Part shown: positions 8,262 through 19,500 of the stretch, one piece after another | How the letters are laid out: every line of letters starts with the position of its first letter | Numbering within the stretch: the first letter of the stretch is position 1 | Source of the DNA: Hymenobacter swuensis DY53 | GTDB lineage: Bacteria; Bacteroidota; Bacteroidia; Cytophagales; Hymenobacteraceae | DNA: 64,000 nucleotides | Direction: 5' to 3' | NCBI RefSeq assembly: GCF_000576555.1 | Contig: NZ_CP007145.1 | Coordinates: 2,790,001 to 2,854,000 of the forward strand | Notes under the pieces: generated by a model | Database searches by the model: none | Told to the model about the DNA's origin: nothing | The model's input: the letters and a program-made list of their open reading frames with translations, nothing else | Translations under genes and position numbers: made by a program

Positions 8262-8286
8262 GTAGTACCCCTATTTTCTACTACTT

Positions 8287-8835
8287 ATGACTATGCGTAT
8301 TATGAGGTATCGACTGATTGTGCTGATGTTGTTATTGGGTGTGGGACAAGAGATAAAGGCGCAAGTAAACCGTCAGGCGGCTTTTATTAAGCGAGTAACC
8401 GACACAATTGCTTACGTGGGCGTTTTGAAGTGCGAGTTGGTAAGCCGGGCAGCCTACATGCCACGGCAATACATCAGGTTTGATTCTTTACGCAAGCAAT
8501 GCAGCAACGAGGAACTACAGACGCTACTCGCTCATAAGTCGCCGGCAGTGCGCGGTTACGCCTTTTGGGCGCTGACGGAACGGCCGGAAGTGGATTTATA
8601 TCCGTTGCTGCTCCGGCACCGTCGCGACACCAAAAAATATGCTCAGCTGTGTGGCTGTATAGGCTCAACGCAGACTGTAATTGATGGTATGCTCTACGAA
8701 TACGGTCGAAGTAGTCGATTTACCAGTGACATGCTTGTACCAGAGCGCAAAAAAGGTATGGCGAGCCTGGAGCAGGCCAGCTCGCAAAGATTTTACCGCC
8801 GCCACCGTCGAGAACGACATATGACCCGGACCTAA
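8287..8835 (+). CDS. Hypothetical exported protein with HEAT-like segment
   Basis: A 182-residue protein I do not recognise. The first ~26 residues look like a signal peptide (hydrophobic IVLMLLLGVGQ, then Ala-Gln cleavage-like site); ATG 8302 is an alternative start. The middle (SPAVRGYAFWALTERP, then LYPLLLRHRRDTK) resembles a single HEAT-like helical repeat. The last ~35 residues become rich in Arg and read unlike a folded domain, so the natural end may have been lost by frameshift. GC content here is a little lower than in the flanking genes. No function proposed. Confidence 0.5.
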   Translation: MTMRIMRYRLIVLMLLLGVGQEIKAQVNRQAAFIKRVTDTIAYVGVLKCELVSRAAYMPRQYIRFDSLRKQCSNEELQTLLAHKSPAVRGYAFWALTERPEVDLYPLLLRHRRDTKKYAQLCGCIGSTQTVIDGMLYEYGRSSRFTSDMLVPERKKGMASLEQASSQRFYRRHRRERHMTRT

Positions 8836-8905
8836 AGAAATCGGGCCAGACGCAAGGACCAGCAATTGCGCGTCCACAGTAACGAAGATTTTTAAGTCTC
8901 CCCCG

Positions 8906-11900
8906 ATGCCCGCCACTTTCCGCATTTACTCCTCCTCCGCCGGGTCCGGCAAAACGTATCAGCTCACCAAAGAATATCTGAAGCTGGCACTGGCCACCGA
9001 GGACGCGGGCTACTTCAAGAGCATTCTGGCCATTACGTTTACCAACGACGCGGCCGGGGAAATGAAGGAACGGATTCTGGGGGCGCTGCGGCGGTTTGCT
9101 CGCCTGCCCACCGGTGCCACCGACGGCCTGCTCACCGAAATTGCCGACGAGCTGGCCGCCGAAGGCCCCCTGGCCCACTTGGCCACGCCCGAGGAGCGGC
9201 AGCGGGTACTGCGGGAGCGGGCCACGGCCACGTTCCGGCTTGCCCTCTACCACTACGCCGATTTTGCGGTGAGCACCATCGACTCGTTTGTGCAGCGCAT
9301 CGTGACGGCGTTTACCCGCGAGTTGGGGCTGCCCGCTACGTTTGAGGTGGAGCTGGACAGCGCCACCGTATTGCAAAACGCCGTGGCGCTGCTGCTGGAC
9401 CGCGTGAACCGCGACCCGAATGCGGCTTTGCTCTCCCGCACCATTTCCGATTTCGCCCTCAACAAAGCCGAGGAAGGCCGCAGCTGGAACAACTTGCCCG
9501 ATGAACTGGTGCAGTTCGGGCAGTTTCTGCTCAGCGAGCCGGTACATGAGGCCGTGGAGCAGCTGCAGCAGCTCAGCATGCAGGACTACCGCCGCCTGCA
9601 CGAAACCTTGCGGCTGCGCAAGAAGGAAATTGAGGACCTCGTGCGCCAGCCGGCCGCCGTGGCCCTAGAAACCCTGGCCGCGCACGGTCTGGAGGCCGAG
9701 CACCTGGCCGGGGGCGGCAACGGCGTGTACGGCCACTTCAGTAACTGGGCGCGCTGGCTGGAGGTACCCGCCGCCGGGGCCAGCTTCCCCACCTCCACCG
9801 CCCTGAAGCCGGTGGAATCGGGCGACTGGAGCAGCGCTAAATCCAAGAAAGGCCCCTTGCGCGATGCCGTGGATGCCGCCGCGCCCCTGCTGACGCAGGC
9901 CTTCGAGCAGCTGCAAACCCTACGCGCCGCCCTGCTGCCCGATTACCTGCTGGTGACGGGCATGCTGCCCTACGTATTTCAGGTGAGTTTGCTAAGCGAG
10001 CTGAGCAAATCGGTGGACCAGCTGAGCCGCGACCGGGGCGTGGTGCTCATTGCCGAGTTCAACCGCCGCATTGCCCAGATTGTGCTGCGCGAGCCGGTGC
10101 CGTTTCTGTACGAGCGGCTGGGCGACCGGTACCGCCATCTGCTCATCGATGAGTTTCAGGACACTTCCGTGCTCCAGTGGAACAACCTGCTGCCACTGGT
10201 GGAAAACGCCCTGGGCGACGGGCAACTGAGCCTGGCCGTGGGCGACGCCAAGCAGGCCATCTACCGCTGGCGCGGGGGCGAGATGGAGCAGATTCTGCGC
10301 CTGTACCAGCGCCAGACCAGCCACCTCTACAACCGCCTCGCCGACCCGGAGCTGCGCGAGCTGCTGGCCGGCCGCTACATCACCCTCGATCAGGCCCTGG
10401 AACCCCGCAACCTGAACATCAACTACCGCTCCGGCCAGGGCATCATCGACTTCAATAACCAGTTTTTCAGCCAGGTAAGCCACGCCCACGCCACCCTGCC
10501 GCTGGTGCAGGGTATTTACGACGCGGACTTTGTGCAGCAGGCTCCCACCTCTACCAACAGTTCAGCGGCAGCGCACGTCGAACTTCTTTTCACTGCGGAT
10601 GACGCGCCGGCTTGCCGCTATGATGCGGCCCGGGGTACGTACACGCCCGAAACGCTGCCCAATTACCTGCCCGGCCAGACGCTAGACTACGACGAAAGTA
10701 CCCTGTACCTGACGCTGCAGCTGGTGGAGCAGGCCGTGGCCGATGGATTTCGGCTCCAGGATATTGCCGTGCTCTGCCGCCGCCGCGACCAAAGCCGCCG
10801 CACCGCCAAGTTCCTGAAGGAGCGGGGCTACGACATTATTTCAGCCGATTCTTTGTCGCTGGAGTTTGCGGAGGTGGTGAACCTGCTGGTAGCTCTGTTC
10901 CAGGTGCTCAACCAGCCTGCCGACACGCTGGCCCGCGCCGAAGCCCTGCTGCTGGTAGATCGGGTGGTGCGGGGCCTGGCTCCTACCCCCGACCGCGCCC
11001 GGCGCTGGGCCGAACTGGCCAACCAGCCCTCGGCCGAACCCTTTTTCGATGAGTTGCGGGCGTTGGGCTACGACGTGCAGGAACGCGAAACCGGCAACCT
11101 GGGCCTGTATGAGCTGACGGAGCGTCTGATCGGGCTGTTTGGGCTGCTGGACCGGGTGGCGGAGCGCGAGTACCTGTTTCGTTTCCTGGATCTGACCCTG
11201 GAATACAGCCTGCGCTTCGGCAACAACCTCAACAACTTTCTGACTTACTGGGACCAGAAAAAAAGCGCGCTCAGCATCAACGCCCCCGCCGGCCGCGACG
11301 CCATTGTCATCACCACCGTGCACAAAGCCAAAGGCCTGGCCTACGGCGTGGTGATTGTGCCATTTGCCGACTGGTCGTTGCGGCCGCATCTGGGCACGCT
11401 GCTGTGGGGCCGCCTGCCTGAGCCCACCGACCGGCCGGTGGCCGAGATGCCCGGTATTGCTGTGCTGCCCCAACGGGAGTCGTTGCTGTACACGCCGCTG
11501 GCCCAGCAGTACACTGAGGAACTGGAAAAAACCTTTCTGGAAGGGCTGAACATGTTGTACGTTGCCTTCACCCGGCCCCGGCACCGGCTGTATGCCATCA
11601 GCCGCCAGCCCAAGCCCACCAAGGCCGGCAAGGAGGGAGAAGCCCCGGCCGTTTCGGAGAAGCCTGCGGCTACCGTGGCGGAACTACTGCACCGCTATCT
11701 GCTGAGCACCGAGCAGTGGCAAGACGAGCAGATGGCCTACGTGCTGTCGGATGCCCGGGGGGAGGTGCCGCTGGCCAAAACGCTCCGGCAGACTGCACTC
11801 AGCCTGCCACTCACCAACCTCACCAGTACGCCCTGGGAGCAGCGCCTGCGGCTGAAACAACACGCCAACACGGTTTTTGACTTCGATGACCAACAGGAGC

Positions 11901-12349
11901 AGCGCGAATGGAACCGCCGCCTCCACTACGCCTTGCGCCGTGTGAAACAGGCCGCCGAGGTAGAGCGCGTGGCCACCCAGCTGGTAGCAGAGGGCCTGAT
12001 CAGTACCCGGGAAAAAGTGGAGCTGCTGCGCCGCCTGCGGGAAGTAACCCAGCACCCGGAGCTGGCCCGCTACTTTGGGCCCGACGTGGTAGCCGAAACG
12101 GAGCGGGAAATTCTGGTGGGTGGCACCCGCAAGCAGGACTACAAGCCCGACCGTATTGTGTTCGAAGCCGCGCCCGGGGCCACGGGTCCCAGCGTGGTGT
12201 TGCTCGATTTCAAGCTTCCGCCCGCCGAAGCCCGCCACCGCCAGCCGCTGCAACGCTACGCCAGCCTGTTCCGGCAGCTGGGGTTTGAGCAGGTCCGCTG
12301 TGTGCTGTACTACTTCGATACCCAGGAAGTGGTAGAATGGGAAATATAA
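8906..12349 (+). CDS. UvrD/AddA-like helicase-nuclease (RecB-family exonuclease subunit)
   Basis: A 1147-residue superfamily-1 helicase with C-terminal nuclease, the likely AddA-like half of a double-strand-break resection enzyme. Walker A SSAGSGKT at 10-17, motif II LLIDEFQDTS near 410, motif III GDAKQAIYRWRGGE just after, motif V/VI region TTVHKAKGLAYGVVIVP and LYVAFTRPRHRLY. The C-terminus carries a RecB-type nuclease: GTRKQDYKPDRIV, then LLDFK and QRYASLF motifs. A partner AddB-like protein is encoded at 16506. In many bacteria these genes are adjacent; here four genes lie between. Job: unwinding and degrading DNA ends to load recombinase. Confidence 0.9.
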   Translation: MPATFRIYSSSAGSGKTYQLTKEYLKLALATEDAGYFKSILAITFTNDAAGEMKERILGALRRFARLPTGATDGLLTEIADELAAEGPLAHLATPEERQRVLRERATATFRLALYHYADFAVSTIDSFVQRIVTAFTRELGLPATFEVELDSATVLQNAVALLLDRVNRDPNAALLSRTISDFALNKAEEGRSWNNLPDELVQFGQFLLSEPVHEAVEQLQQLSMQDYRRLHETLRLRKKEIEDLVRQPAAVALETLAAHGLEAEHLAGGGNGVYGHFSNWARWLEVPAAGASFPTSTALKPVESGDWSSAKSKKGPLRDAVDAAAPLLTQAFEQLQTLRAALLPDYLLVTGMLPYVFQVSLLSELSKSVDQLSRDRGVVLIAEFNRRIAQIVLREPVPFLYERLGDRYRHLLIDEFQDTSVLQWNNLLPLVENALGDGQLSLAVGDAKQAIYRWRGGEMEQILRLYQRQTSHLYNRLADPELRELLAGRYITLDQALEPRNLNINYRSGQGIIDFNNQFFSQVSHAHATLPLVQGIYDADFVQQAPTSTNSSAAAHVELLFTADDAPACRYDAARGTYTPETLPNYLPGQTLDYDESTLYLTLQLVEQAVADGFRLQDIAVLCRRRDQSRRTAKFLKERGYDIISADSLSLEFAEVVNLLVALFQVLNQPADTLARAEALLLVDRVVRGLAPTPDRARRWAELANQPSAEPFFDELRALGYDVQERETGNLGLYELTERLIGLFGLLDRVAEREYLFRFLDLTLEYSLRFGNNLNNFLTYWDQKKSALSINAPAGRDAIVITTVHKAKGLAYGVVIVPFADWSLRPHLGTLLWGRLPEPTDRPVAEMPGIAVLPQRESLLYTPLAQQYTEELEKTFLEGLNMLYVAFTRPRHRLYAISRQPKPTKAGKEGEAPAVSEKPAATVAELLHRYLLSTEQWQDEQMAYVLSDARGEVPLAKTLRQTALSLPLTNLTSTPWEQRLRLKQHANTVFDFDDQQEQREWNRRLHYALRRVKQAAEVERVATQLVAEGLISTREKVELLRRLREVTQHPELARYFGPDVVAETEREILVGGTRKQDYKPDRIVFEAAPGATGPSVVLLDFKLPPAEARHRQPLQRYASLFRQLGFEQVRCVLYYFDTQEVVEWEI

Positions 12350-12384
12350 AGGTTCTTCTCGCCGTGTGACGAAGCCGTTGCCCC

Positions 12385-13041
12385 CTATTCCGTGAGGGTA
12401 AGCGGCCGAAACATGCCTTGGCCCTGCACCAGAAAATGCCACATTTTGCGGGGGTAGCGGCTCTGGGCGGCGCCGGGAGACACGGAATCCCGCAGGGCCT
12501 GAGCAGTGCTGGCCGCCGTCGGCTTGCTCCGCAACATGCTCGTTGTCTTGTAGTACACTGTATCGTCGGTCAGGCGGGTGACTTCCATAAGCGCGTAGCC
12601 GGTTGCGCCAGTGGTATTTTTCATTTTATAGCGGGCTCCCAGCGTGACGCCGGCGTCAGCGTCAGTGCTCTGGGCCGTATCAGCCTTAGACTTACTATTA
12701 GGGGCCAATTGGCCCAGCACCAGGGCCAGCACAATACCAGCTACCACTAACAAAAGCAGGGCGAAGTTGGAGAAGGCTGTGGGGGCGTGCTGCTGCACCG
12801 TTTGCACAGGCAGCCGGTACGCTTCGGGCAGCGGTTCTTTAGAAGTGAGGGTTTGCTTGCAATGCTCACATACCGTGACGCTTACTTTGCCAAAAGGGAA
12901 GACGGGAATCCAGAATAAGCTGACATAGCGCGAAAAAACGGTAACGCTTAGTTGCCCCCGGGTGCCGCAGTGCGCACAGGCTAGCGTGGGTAGTGGCGTA
13001 GTTACGAGGCGAGTGGTACCGGTTCCGTAAATGAAAAACAT
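12385..13041 (-). CDS. Zinc-ribbon membrane protein
   Basis: A 218-residue protein; ATG 13041 is preferred over an upstream one because the protein then begins with MFFIYGTG, a common opening of Bacteroidota zinc-ribbon proteins. Cys-x2-Cys at CAHC and CEHC, about 40 residues apart, form a zinc ribbon, followed by a single transmembrane helix (about 93-113) and an extracytoplasmic domain of ~100 residues with beta-strand character. Convergent with the AddA-like gene. Function unknown; such proteins are often called zinc-ribbon domain-containing proteins. Confidence 0.7.
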   Translation of the reverse strand: MFFIYGTGTTRLVTTPLPTLACAHCGTRGQLSVTVFSRYVSLFWIPVFPFGKVSVTVCEHCKQTLTSKEPLPEAYRLPVQTVQQHAPTAFSNFALLLLVVAGIVLALVLGQLAPNSKSKADTAQSTDADAGVTLGARYKMKNTTGATGYALMEVTRLTDDTVYYKTTSMLRSKPTAASTAQALRDSVSPGAAQSRYPRKMWHFLVQGQGMFRPLTLTE

Positions 13042-13181
13042 AGGTTCAGCTAAAAGGATAAGGATGCAGGCCACCTTGGGGCAGGCCGCGTCAAAGAACG
13101 AAATATTTCCAGAACGGCCTCAGTAGCCCGATTGACACAAGCCCAAAGCTGTAGCTTTACAGCTCGCATTGATGTTCCGCT

Positions 13182-14453
13182 ATGAGTGCCTCCTCCTCTC
13201 CCCGCAAAGCCGCGCTTGGCTTTATCTTCTTTACGCTGCTGCTGGATGTGACGGGTATCGGCATTATCATTCCGGTTATCCCGACGCTGATCCGGCACCT
13301 GACCGGGGGCACCATCAGCGACGCGGCCCGGATAGGCGGCTGGCTGGTATTCGCCTTTGCCATTATGCAGTTCTTGTTTTCACCGGTGATGGGCAACCTC
13401 TCCGACCGGTTTGGGCGGCGGCCGGTGCTGCTACTGTCCCTGCTGGGCTTCGCCCTCGATTACGTGCTGCTGGCCTTCGCTCCCACCATCGGCTGGCTGT
13501 TTGTGGGCCGGCTGATTGCGGGCGTAATGGGCGCCAGCTTCACTACCGCCTCCGCGTACATTGCCGATATCAGCACCCCAGAAACCCGCGCCCAGAACTT
13601 CGGCATGATTGGGGCCGCTTTCGGGTTGGGCTTCATTATCGGGCCGTTGCTGGGGAGCCAGCTCGTGAACTTTGGGCCGAAGGTACCGTTTCTAGCCGCC
13701 GCCGCCCTCACGCTGCTCAACCTGCTGTACGGCTTTTTTGTGCTGCCGGAGTCACTGCCCCAGGAGCGGCGGCGGGCTTTTGACTGGCGGCGGGCCAACC
13801 CGGTAGGCTCCCTCAAGATGCTGAAGCGCTACCCCGTTATTACCGGGCTGGTGTCGTCGTTGCTATGCATTTATATTGCCGCTCATGCCACCCAGAGCAA
13901 CTGGACATACTACGTTATCGAGAAATTTGATTGGAGCAATAACGAGGTAGGCTACTCTCTGGCGGCCATCGGGCTGCTGGTGGCCATTGTGCAGGGCCTG
14001 CTGATCCGGCGTATTAATCCGGCGCTGGGGCCGAAACGCTCGGTATTTCTGGGGATGCTGCTGTACGCGGTGGGCTTTGTGCTGTTTGCCTTCGCCACCA
14101 AAGGCTGGATGATGTACGTGTTTCTGGTGCCGTACTGCCTGGCGGGCATTTCGGGCCCGGCGTTGCAGGGTATTATTTCGGGGCAGGTACCGGGTAATGA
14201 GCAGGGCGAGCTACAGGGGGCACTTACCAGCCTGATGAGCCTTACCTCCATCGTAGGGCCACCGCTCATGACCAACCTGTTTTCTTATTTTACCGGCCCC
14301 AAAGCTCCCATTTACTTTCCTGGTGCCCCCTTTCTGCTCGGGACTGTTCTCATTCTCATCAGCCTGCTGCTGGCGGTCCGGTCGTTGGCAACGTACGTGG
14401 TGCCGCTCCAGTCTCCCGAAACTGCCGAGCCGGAGCCGGTCATCGGGCACTAG
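13182..14453 (+). CDS. MFS transporter, Tet/TCR-type drug:H+ antiporter family
   Basis: A 423-residue inner-membrane protein with twelve predicted helices. The cytoplasmic motif A ([14 protein letters not shown]) lies between helices 2 and 3, and [15 protein letters not shown] fits antiporter motif C in helix 5. Best resemblance is to the TetA class of multidrug/tetracycline efflux, but many chromosomal members export other compounds, so resistance should not be inferred. Its stop codon overlaps the stop of the convergent gene at 14450 (ctag shared). Confidence 0.85.
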   Translation: MSASSSPRKAALGFIFFTLLLDVTGIGIIIPVIPTLIRHLTGGTISDAARIGGWLVFAFAIMQFLFSPVMGNLSDRFGRRPVLLLSLLGFALDYVLLAFAPTIGWLFVGRLIAGVMGASFTTASAYIADISTPETRAQNFGMIGAAFGLGFIIGPLLGSQLVNFGPKVPFLAAAALTLLNLLYGFFVLPESLPQERRRAFDWRRANPVGSLKMLKRYPVITGLVSSLLCIYIAAHATQSNWTYYVIEKFDWSNNEVGYSLAAIGLLVAIVQGLLIRRINPALGPKRSVFLGMLLYAVGFVLFAFATKGWMMYVFLVPYCLAGISGPALQGIISGQVPGNEQGELQGALTSLMSLTSIVGPPLMTNLFSYFTGPKAPIYFPGAPFLLGTVLILISLLLAVRSLATYVVPLQSPETAEPEPVIGH

Positions 14454-15130
14454 ATGTCCGTTTGCACCTGCAGCACCAGCCGGCTGCCATCGGCCCGTAT
14501 CCCTTCAAAGCGGTCAGGGGTAGCTTCGGCGTGGGGCAACAGGTAAAAGTCGCCGGTTTCGGCTACGCGCTGATGACGCAGCGTGGCAAACTCCAGAAAC
14601 ACCAGCCACGAGGTAGCGGCCGGCTCCTGGCCCGGGCGCAGTTCCAGCACTTGCAGAAACAGTCCTTCCGGCGTCTCCCGGCACAGGTCGGACACCAGCT
14701 GGCCGTGCAGGTCCGGAATTTCGGGCTCGGTGTGCAGGCGGTAGAAGCCGGGCAAGTTGCCGTACTCATGCTCCAGCTCGGCCCACAGATCGTACCACGC
14801 GCTGAACTCCGGACCGTAGTTTTCCCAGTCTTCCCCCGTGAGCAGCAGGCGTACCTGGGCATTGCGGAAGCTTTCTTCCGGCAGCTCGGGCTCCGGCGGG
14901 ACAGGGGCGGGCTGGTGGCCCAGTAGCTGGCGGGTCCGAAGTAGCAATTTTCCACCGGCCTCCCTTCCCATCACCACTACCCCGACTACCGCTCCTACCA
15001 ACAGAAATACTATTACCGGCACTACCATGAGTGCCAGCAACAGGGTATTTTTTAGCTGTTCCGGCCAGGGCGTGAGCGGATGGACCGGGGGCGGCACAAC
15101 AGTTTTCTCACGAACAAAAAGCGAAGGCAT
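14450..15130 (-). CDS. Hypothetical membrane-anchored protein
   Basis: A 226-residue protein of unknown family. One transmembrane helix (about 30-54, [24 protein letters not shown]) is followed by a Pro-rich linker ([13 protein letters not shown]) and a soluble C-terminal domain of about 140 residues rich in aromatic and acidic residues ([24 protein letters not shown]). It starts 29 nt after the stop of the lipoprotein gene at 15160, so the two probably share a transcript. Its last bases overlap the MFS gene's stop on the other strand. Confidence 0.6.
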   Translation of the reverse strand: MPSLFVREKTVVPPPVHPLTPWPEQLKNTLLLALMVVPVIVFLLVGAVVGVVVMGREAGGKLLLRTRQLLGHQPAPVPPEPELPEESFRNAQVRLLLTGEDWENYGPEFSAWYDLWAELEHEYGNLPGFYRLHTEPEIPDLHGQLVSDLCRETPEGLFLQVLELRPGQEPAATSWLVFLEFATLRHQRVAETGDFYLLPHAEATPDRFEGIRADGSRLVLQVQTDI

Positions 15131-15159
15131 AACGGGGAGTAGGCAACGTTACGAACGAG

Positions 15160-16377
15160 TTATTCAGCGTTTCTGGAGCGCTGGTAACGCAGTTTTTCGG
15201 GGTGGGCCTTGTCGGCGTAGAAGACGAAGTCAGCCGTTCCCGCTCGTATCGTAAACTGAACTTCCATGGGGCGTTGCGGGGGGCTGAATGGGGTCATCTG
15301 CCGGAACGGAACTTCCCGGGTGGCAGCCGGATTCTGCTTAGCCAGCAGGCGTACTCCCCGCTCCGCATCCAGCAGGTAATAGGTCTGCACGGCCGGTACG
15401 TAGGCGCGGCGCACGTAGTAGCCCATTTCCTCGCCCAGGCTATTGAAGCGAAACCGGGCCAGCTGCTTCCCCTGCAGGTTGAGTACAAAGCCATTGGGCT
15501 TATTGCGCAGGTGCGGCGGTACTTGCCAGCTCATTTCTTCCAGGCCGCTGTTGTCGGTTTCCGTCTTGTACTCACCGTAGTTATAGAGCACCAGCAGCGT
15601 GGTATCGGAGAGGAAGCGGGCCAGGGCCAGATCCGCCTGAGGCTTCTGCAGATTCAGAGGAGGCTGGCCGGGGCGCAACAGCCTGGCGCAGGTAAGCAGG
15701 GCCTTGCCGCCCGGGGCTGGGAGCGGGTCGCAGTCGGTGTGGCCTTCCCCGAACTGATTGCCAAAGGATAATTCTCGCACCTTCCCCTTCAGATCAAGCA
15801 GATAAAAAAAATAGCTCCCCACTTCACTGGCCGGAATACCGATTTGCTGCCAGAACGCCAACCCGCCCAACTCCGGATAGTAGCCCAGAAAGCGCGGCGG
15901 CGTCGGCTCACTGACAACCACAATAGCCCGCTCCGCTACGGTATAGAAATCCGGCTTTTGAAAACGCCTGCGCATGACGGGCTGCCCGGCAGCCAGCAGC
16001 TGAATGACGTAGCTGCCGGATGGCCCTTGCACCAACTTGTTCCGCACGAAGTTGCTGTCCACGGCAAACGCTTCGCCCACAATTCCTCCTGTAGAAACGC
16101 GCAGCATCCGCGTCGAATCGGCCGAGGCACTCAACCGTAACCGGTAGGACTTACCCTCGATTTGCAGCATGGTATCGGTGGAGGCATTGCCGGGCAGGGT
16201 GCGGGCCAGCCAGTCTACCGTATCGGGCGGTACAGATGGGAGCACCGGGACGGCGGCAGCCTGCACGGTATTGGGCGGTACGGGCGGGGCCGTGGCTTGC
16301 TCAGCCGGCTTTTCCGGCTGGCAGGCCACCGCCAGAAACACGGCCATACATAGGCTCATCCAACGCAACGTACGCAT
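15160..16377 (-). CDS. Hypothetical lipoprotein
   Basis: A 405-residue exported protein. The start shows a lipoprotein signal: a basic beginning, hydrophobic MSLCMAVFLAV and the lipobox Ala-Val-Ala-Cys with Cys about residue 19, then a Pro/Ala-rich linker. The rest (~350 residues) reads as repeated beta strands, possibly a propeller-like fold, without a family I recognise. The next gene downstream (14450) is a membrane-anchored hypothetical, suggesting a two-gene envelope operon. No function proposed. Confidence 0.6.
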   Translation of the reverse strand: MRTLRWMSLCMAVFLAVACQPEKPAEQATAPPVPPNTVQAAAVPVLPSVPPDTVDWLARTLPGNASTDTMLQIEGKSYRLRLSASADSTRMLRVSTGGIVGEAFAVDSNFVRNKLVQGPSGSYVIQLLAAGQPVMRRRFQKPDFYTVAERAIVVVSEPTPPRFLGYYPELGGLAFWQQIGIPASEVGSYFFYLLDLKGKVRELSFGNQFGEGHTDCDPLPAPGGKALLTCARLLRPGQPPLNLQKPQADLALARFLSDTTLLVLYNYGEYKTETDNSGLEEMSWQVPPHLRNKPNGFVLNLQGKQLARFRFNSLGEEMGYYVRRAYVPAVQTYYLLDAERGVRLLAKQNPAATREVPFRQMTPFSPPQRPMEVQFTIRAGTADFVFYADKAHPEKLRYQRSRNAE

Positions 16378-16490
16378 GCGGACACAGGGAAATCAAGCAA
16401 ACCAGACAAAGGCGAGTCGGCTGCTTATTTGGTAACCGTCAACTGCCCGGCCAAGGTAGCAACTCGGCCGGTTTCTGCTGGCGGCGGCGT

Positions 16491-16498
16491 TATCTTTA
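16491..16498 (+). promoter_or_regulatory. -7 element TATCTTTA before the AddB-like gene
   Basis: Near-consensus TAnnTTTG (last base A) ending 7 nt before the ATG at 16506. It supports this start against the much longer open frame beginning at 16236, whose first 90 codons are antisense to the lipoprotein gene. Confidence 0.5.
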
Positions 16499-16505
16499 CT
16501 CGCGT

Positions 16506-19500
16506 ATGATTTCCTCTCCCGCCCCCACCACTTCGCTCCCGGCAGCCCTGCCCCTGCCCGATGCCACGCCCTTTCTGACGCGGATAGCCCGGGAGTTGGT
16601 AACGCAGTACGGCCCCACCGGTGAGCTGGCTGACCTAGTGGTAGTAGTGCCCACCCGGCGGGCCGTGGTGTATCTGCAGAACGAGCTGAGCCTGGCGGCG
16701 GAAGCCGGCCACGCAGTGTGGAGCCCGCGCATTGCAGCCATGGAAGATTATATGGTGGAGCTGGCCGGGGTGCAGGTGGAGGAGCCCATTGCCCTGCAGC
16801 TGCTGCTGTTCGAAATCATGCGCGACATTGACCCTCGACTGGATTTCGACCAGTTTGTAGGCTGGTCGGGGCTGCTGCTGCAGGACTTTTCCAGCCTCGA
16901 TCAGAACCTGGCCTCGCCCCGCAAGGTGTTTGAATACCTGAGCCAGGCCAAAGCCCTGGAACGCTGGAACCTGGGCGACGATTTCACCCCCCAGAGCACC
17001 ACCACTGCCTATTTCCGCTTCTGGGACGACCTCGAGAAAGTGTACCGCCGCCTCCAGCGGCGTATGCGCCAGGACCGCCTGGCCTACCCCGGCTTGGCTT
17101 ACCGCCTGGCCCAGCGCCGGGTGCGGGAGCGGCTGGAAGCCGGCGAAACCCTGCCCCAGCATGTATTCGTGGGGCTTGGGTTCCTCTCGAAAGCCGAGGA
17201 GCAGCTGATTCGGCGGTTACGAAAGGCGGGCCGGGCCGAGGTGTACTTTGATGGTGACGCCTTCTACCTGGAGCGTGGCTCGCCCAACCGCGCCGGCCAA
17301 CACCTGCGCCAGTACCAGGAGCGGCTCGATTTGCCCTGGAACAACTTTGGGGGTCCGGCAGAGCTGCTGCGCCAGCTTCCGCGCACGGTGCGGCTGGTAG
17401 GGCTGGCTAACTCCTCCATGCAGGGCAAGGTGGCCGGACAGCTGCTGGCAGAATCGCGCCGCCTCAATCCGCAGGCTAAAGTAGCCGTGGTGCTGCCCGA
17501 CGAGACCCTGCTGCTGCCGGTGCTACACGGCCTGCCGCCCCGCGAGGTGCCCGAGTACAACGTGACCATGGGCCTGAATTTCCAGAGCACGCCCCTGTTC
17601 AACCTGGTAGACTTGCTGTTTGAGGTGCACCTGACCGGGGTGCGGGAAGGCTCGCCCGAAACCGGCTACGGCGTGCCGCGCTACCACCACTTAGCCGTGA
17701 GCAAGCTGCTCCAGCATCCGTTTCTGCGCCGCTACCAACTCTGGCTCGATAAGCAGCCCGACGACACCCTGCACAGCCTGCTCGACGAGGTGTGCCGCGC
17801 CATCGTGAAGCGCCACGCCGTGCTGCTCACGGCTGAGGAGCTGATTGAGCTGGGCCGGGGCCACGAGCTGCTCACGGCGCTGTTTGCCACCTGGAACAAC
17901 TGCGACGATATCATCCAGGCCTGCTACACGCTCATTGAGCTGCTGAAAAAGGCTTACCAGGACCAGCATTCCGCCATTGAGGCGGAGTATCTGTACCTGT
18001 TCTTCACCCTGGTAAAACGCCTGGAGTCCGTGTTCGACTGCCGGGAGCACCGGCTGTCGGTGCGCTCCTTCCGGCGGTTTCTATATGAGCAGATGAAGAA
18101 CACCCGCCTGCCGTTCAGCGGGGAGCCCATTGCCGATGTGCAGGTGATGGGCCTGCTAGAAACCCGCGCCCTCGACTTCGACCACGTCATTATCCTGAGC
18201 TGCAACGAGAACGTGCTGCCGGCCCCCAAGCGGCACAGCTCCTTGTTCCCCTACGACGTGCTTACCACCTTCGGGCTGCCCACCTACGCCGACCACGAAG
18301 CCGCCACGGCCCACCAGTTCTGGCGCCTGTTGCAGCGCGCCCGCCAGGTTGATCTGCTGCACATTCTGCCCGGCGCCGAAGGCACCCGCACCGGCGAACG
18401 AAGCCGCTTTCTGCTGCAGCTGGAAAACGACCTGGCCCTGCAGAACCCGGCCCTGGAGCTGCTGGACCTCACCGTCAGCAACGAGGAGCCGGTAGTCGTC
18501 GGGGCCATGACTACGCCGGTAGCCCACGAGCCGCTGACAACCGACCTGACGCTGGAAAAGGACACCGGCATGCTGCTGGCCCTGCGTGGACTGCTGGATC
18601 GGGGCCTGTCGCCGACGGCGCTCAACCAGTACCTGAACTGCTCCCTGCAGTTTTATTTTCAGCGGGTGGCCCGGTTTCGGGAAAACGAGGAAGTGGAGGA
18701 AGCGCTGGGGCCCGACGGTTTCGGCACGGTGGTACACGAGGCCCTGGAAGAGCTGCTGATGCCATTCTCCCAGCACCGCAACCCGCAGGCCCCGCCCCTC
18801 ACCGAAGCGGATATTCCGGGCCTGGTGCAGCTGGCGCCCGTTATGGTAGCCAAGGCCTTGCGCAAGGAAGAAGCCGGCCGCCACGCCCGCGCCGATGAAG
18901 GGCTCAACCATGTGTTGGGCCAAGTAGCCGGGCAGCTGGTGCGCCGCTACTTCGAAAGCCTGCTGGAGCAGCCGGGTAGTCTGCCGCTGCATATCCAGAG
19001 CCAGGAGGAGGAGCTACACGCCACCGTGTTTGTGGCCCTGCCCGAATCCGGCGAGAAGCTGCCGGTGCGCCTGTTGGGCAAAGCCGACCGGGTAGACCAG
19101 CTCCCCGATGGCCGGCTGCGCATTGTGGACTACAAAACGGGGATGGTGGAGAAGTCGCACCTGCAGCTGCTGAAGCGCGGCGAAACGCCCGCCCAGGCCG
19201 TGGAGCGCCTGCTCACCGACGCCACCCCGGCCGCCGATAAAGTGCGGCAGCTCTGGCTCTACCGCTTCCTGCTAGCCCAGCAGGGCCGCTCTGCCGCCGA
19301 TGCTGCCATTATCTCGCTGCGTAACCTCGGGGCGGGCCCTATGTCGGCCGATATGGGCTTTCTGACCGCCGATGGCCAGGATTTCCTGCAGCACAGCGAG
19401 CTGCTGCTGGGGCAGTTGGTGCGCCGCATCCTCGACCCCGCCGAGCCTATCCGCAAAACCGACGACCTGGATAAGTGCCAATATTGCCCGTACCGGGGCA

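Noticed and set aside
8720..9601. A 293-codon minus-strand frame opposite the AddA-like gene
   Set aside because: Overlaps the helicase N-terminus with its Walker A; Gln/Gly-rich product with no domain.
13182..14453. Tetracycline-resistance gene
   Set aside because: The MFS protein resembles the TetA class only by family; chromosomal members often export other compounds, so no resistance is claimed.
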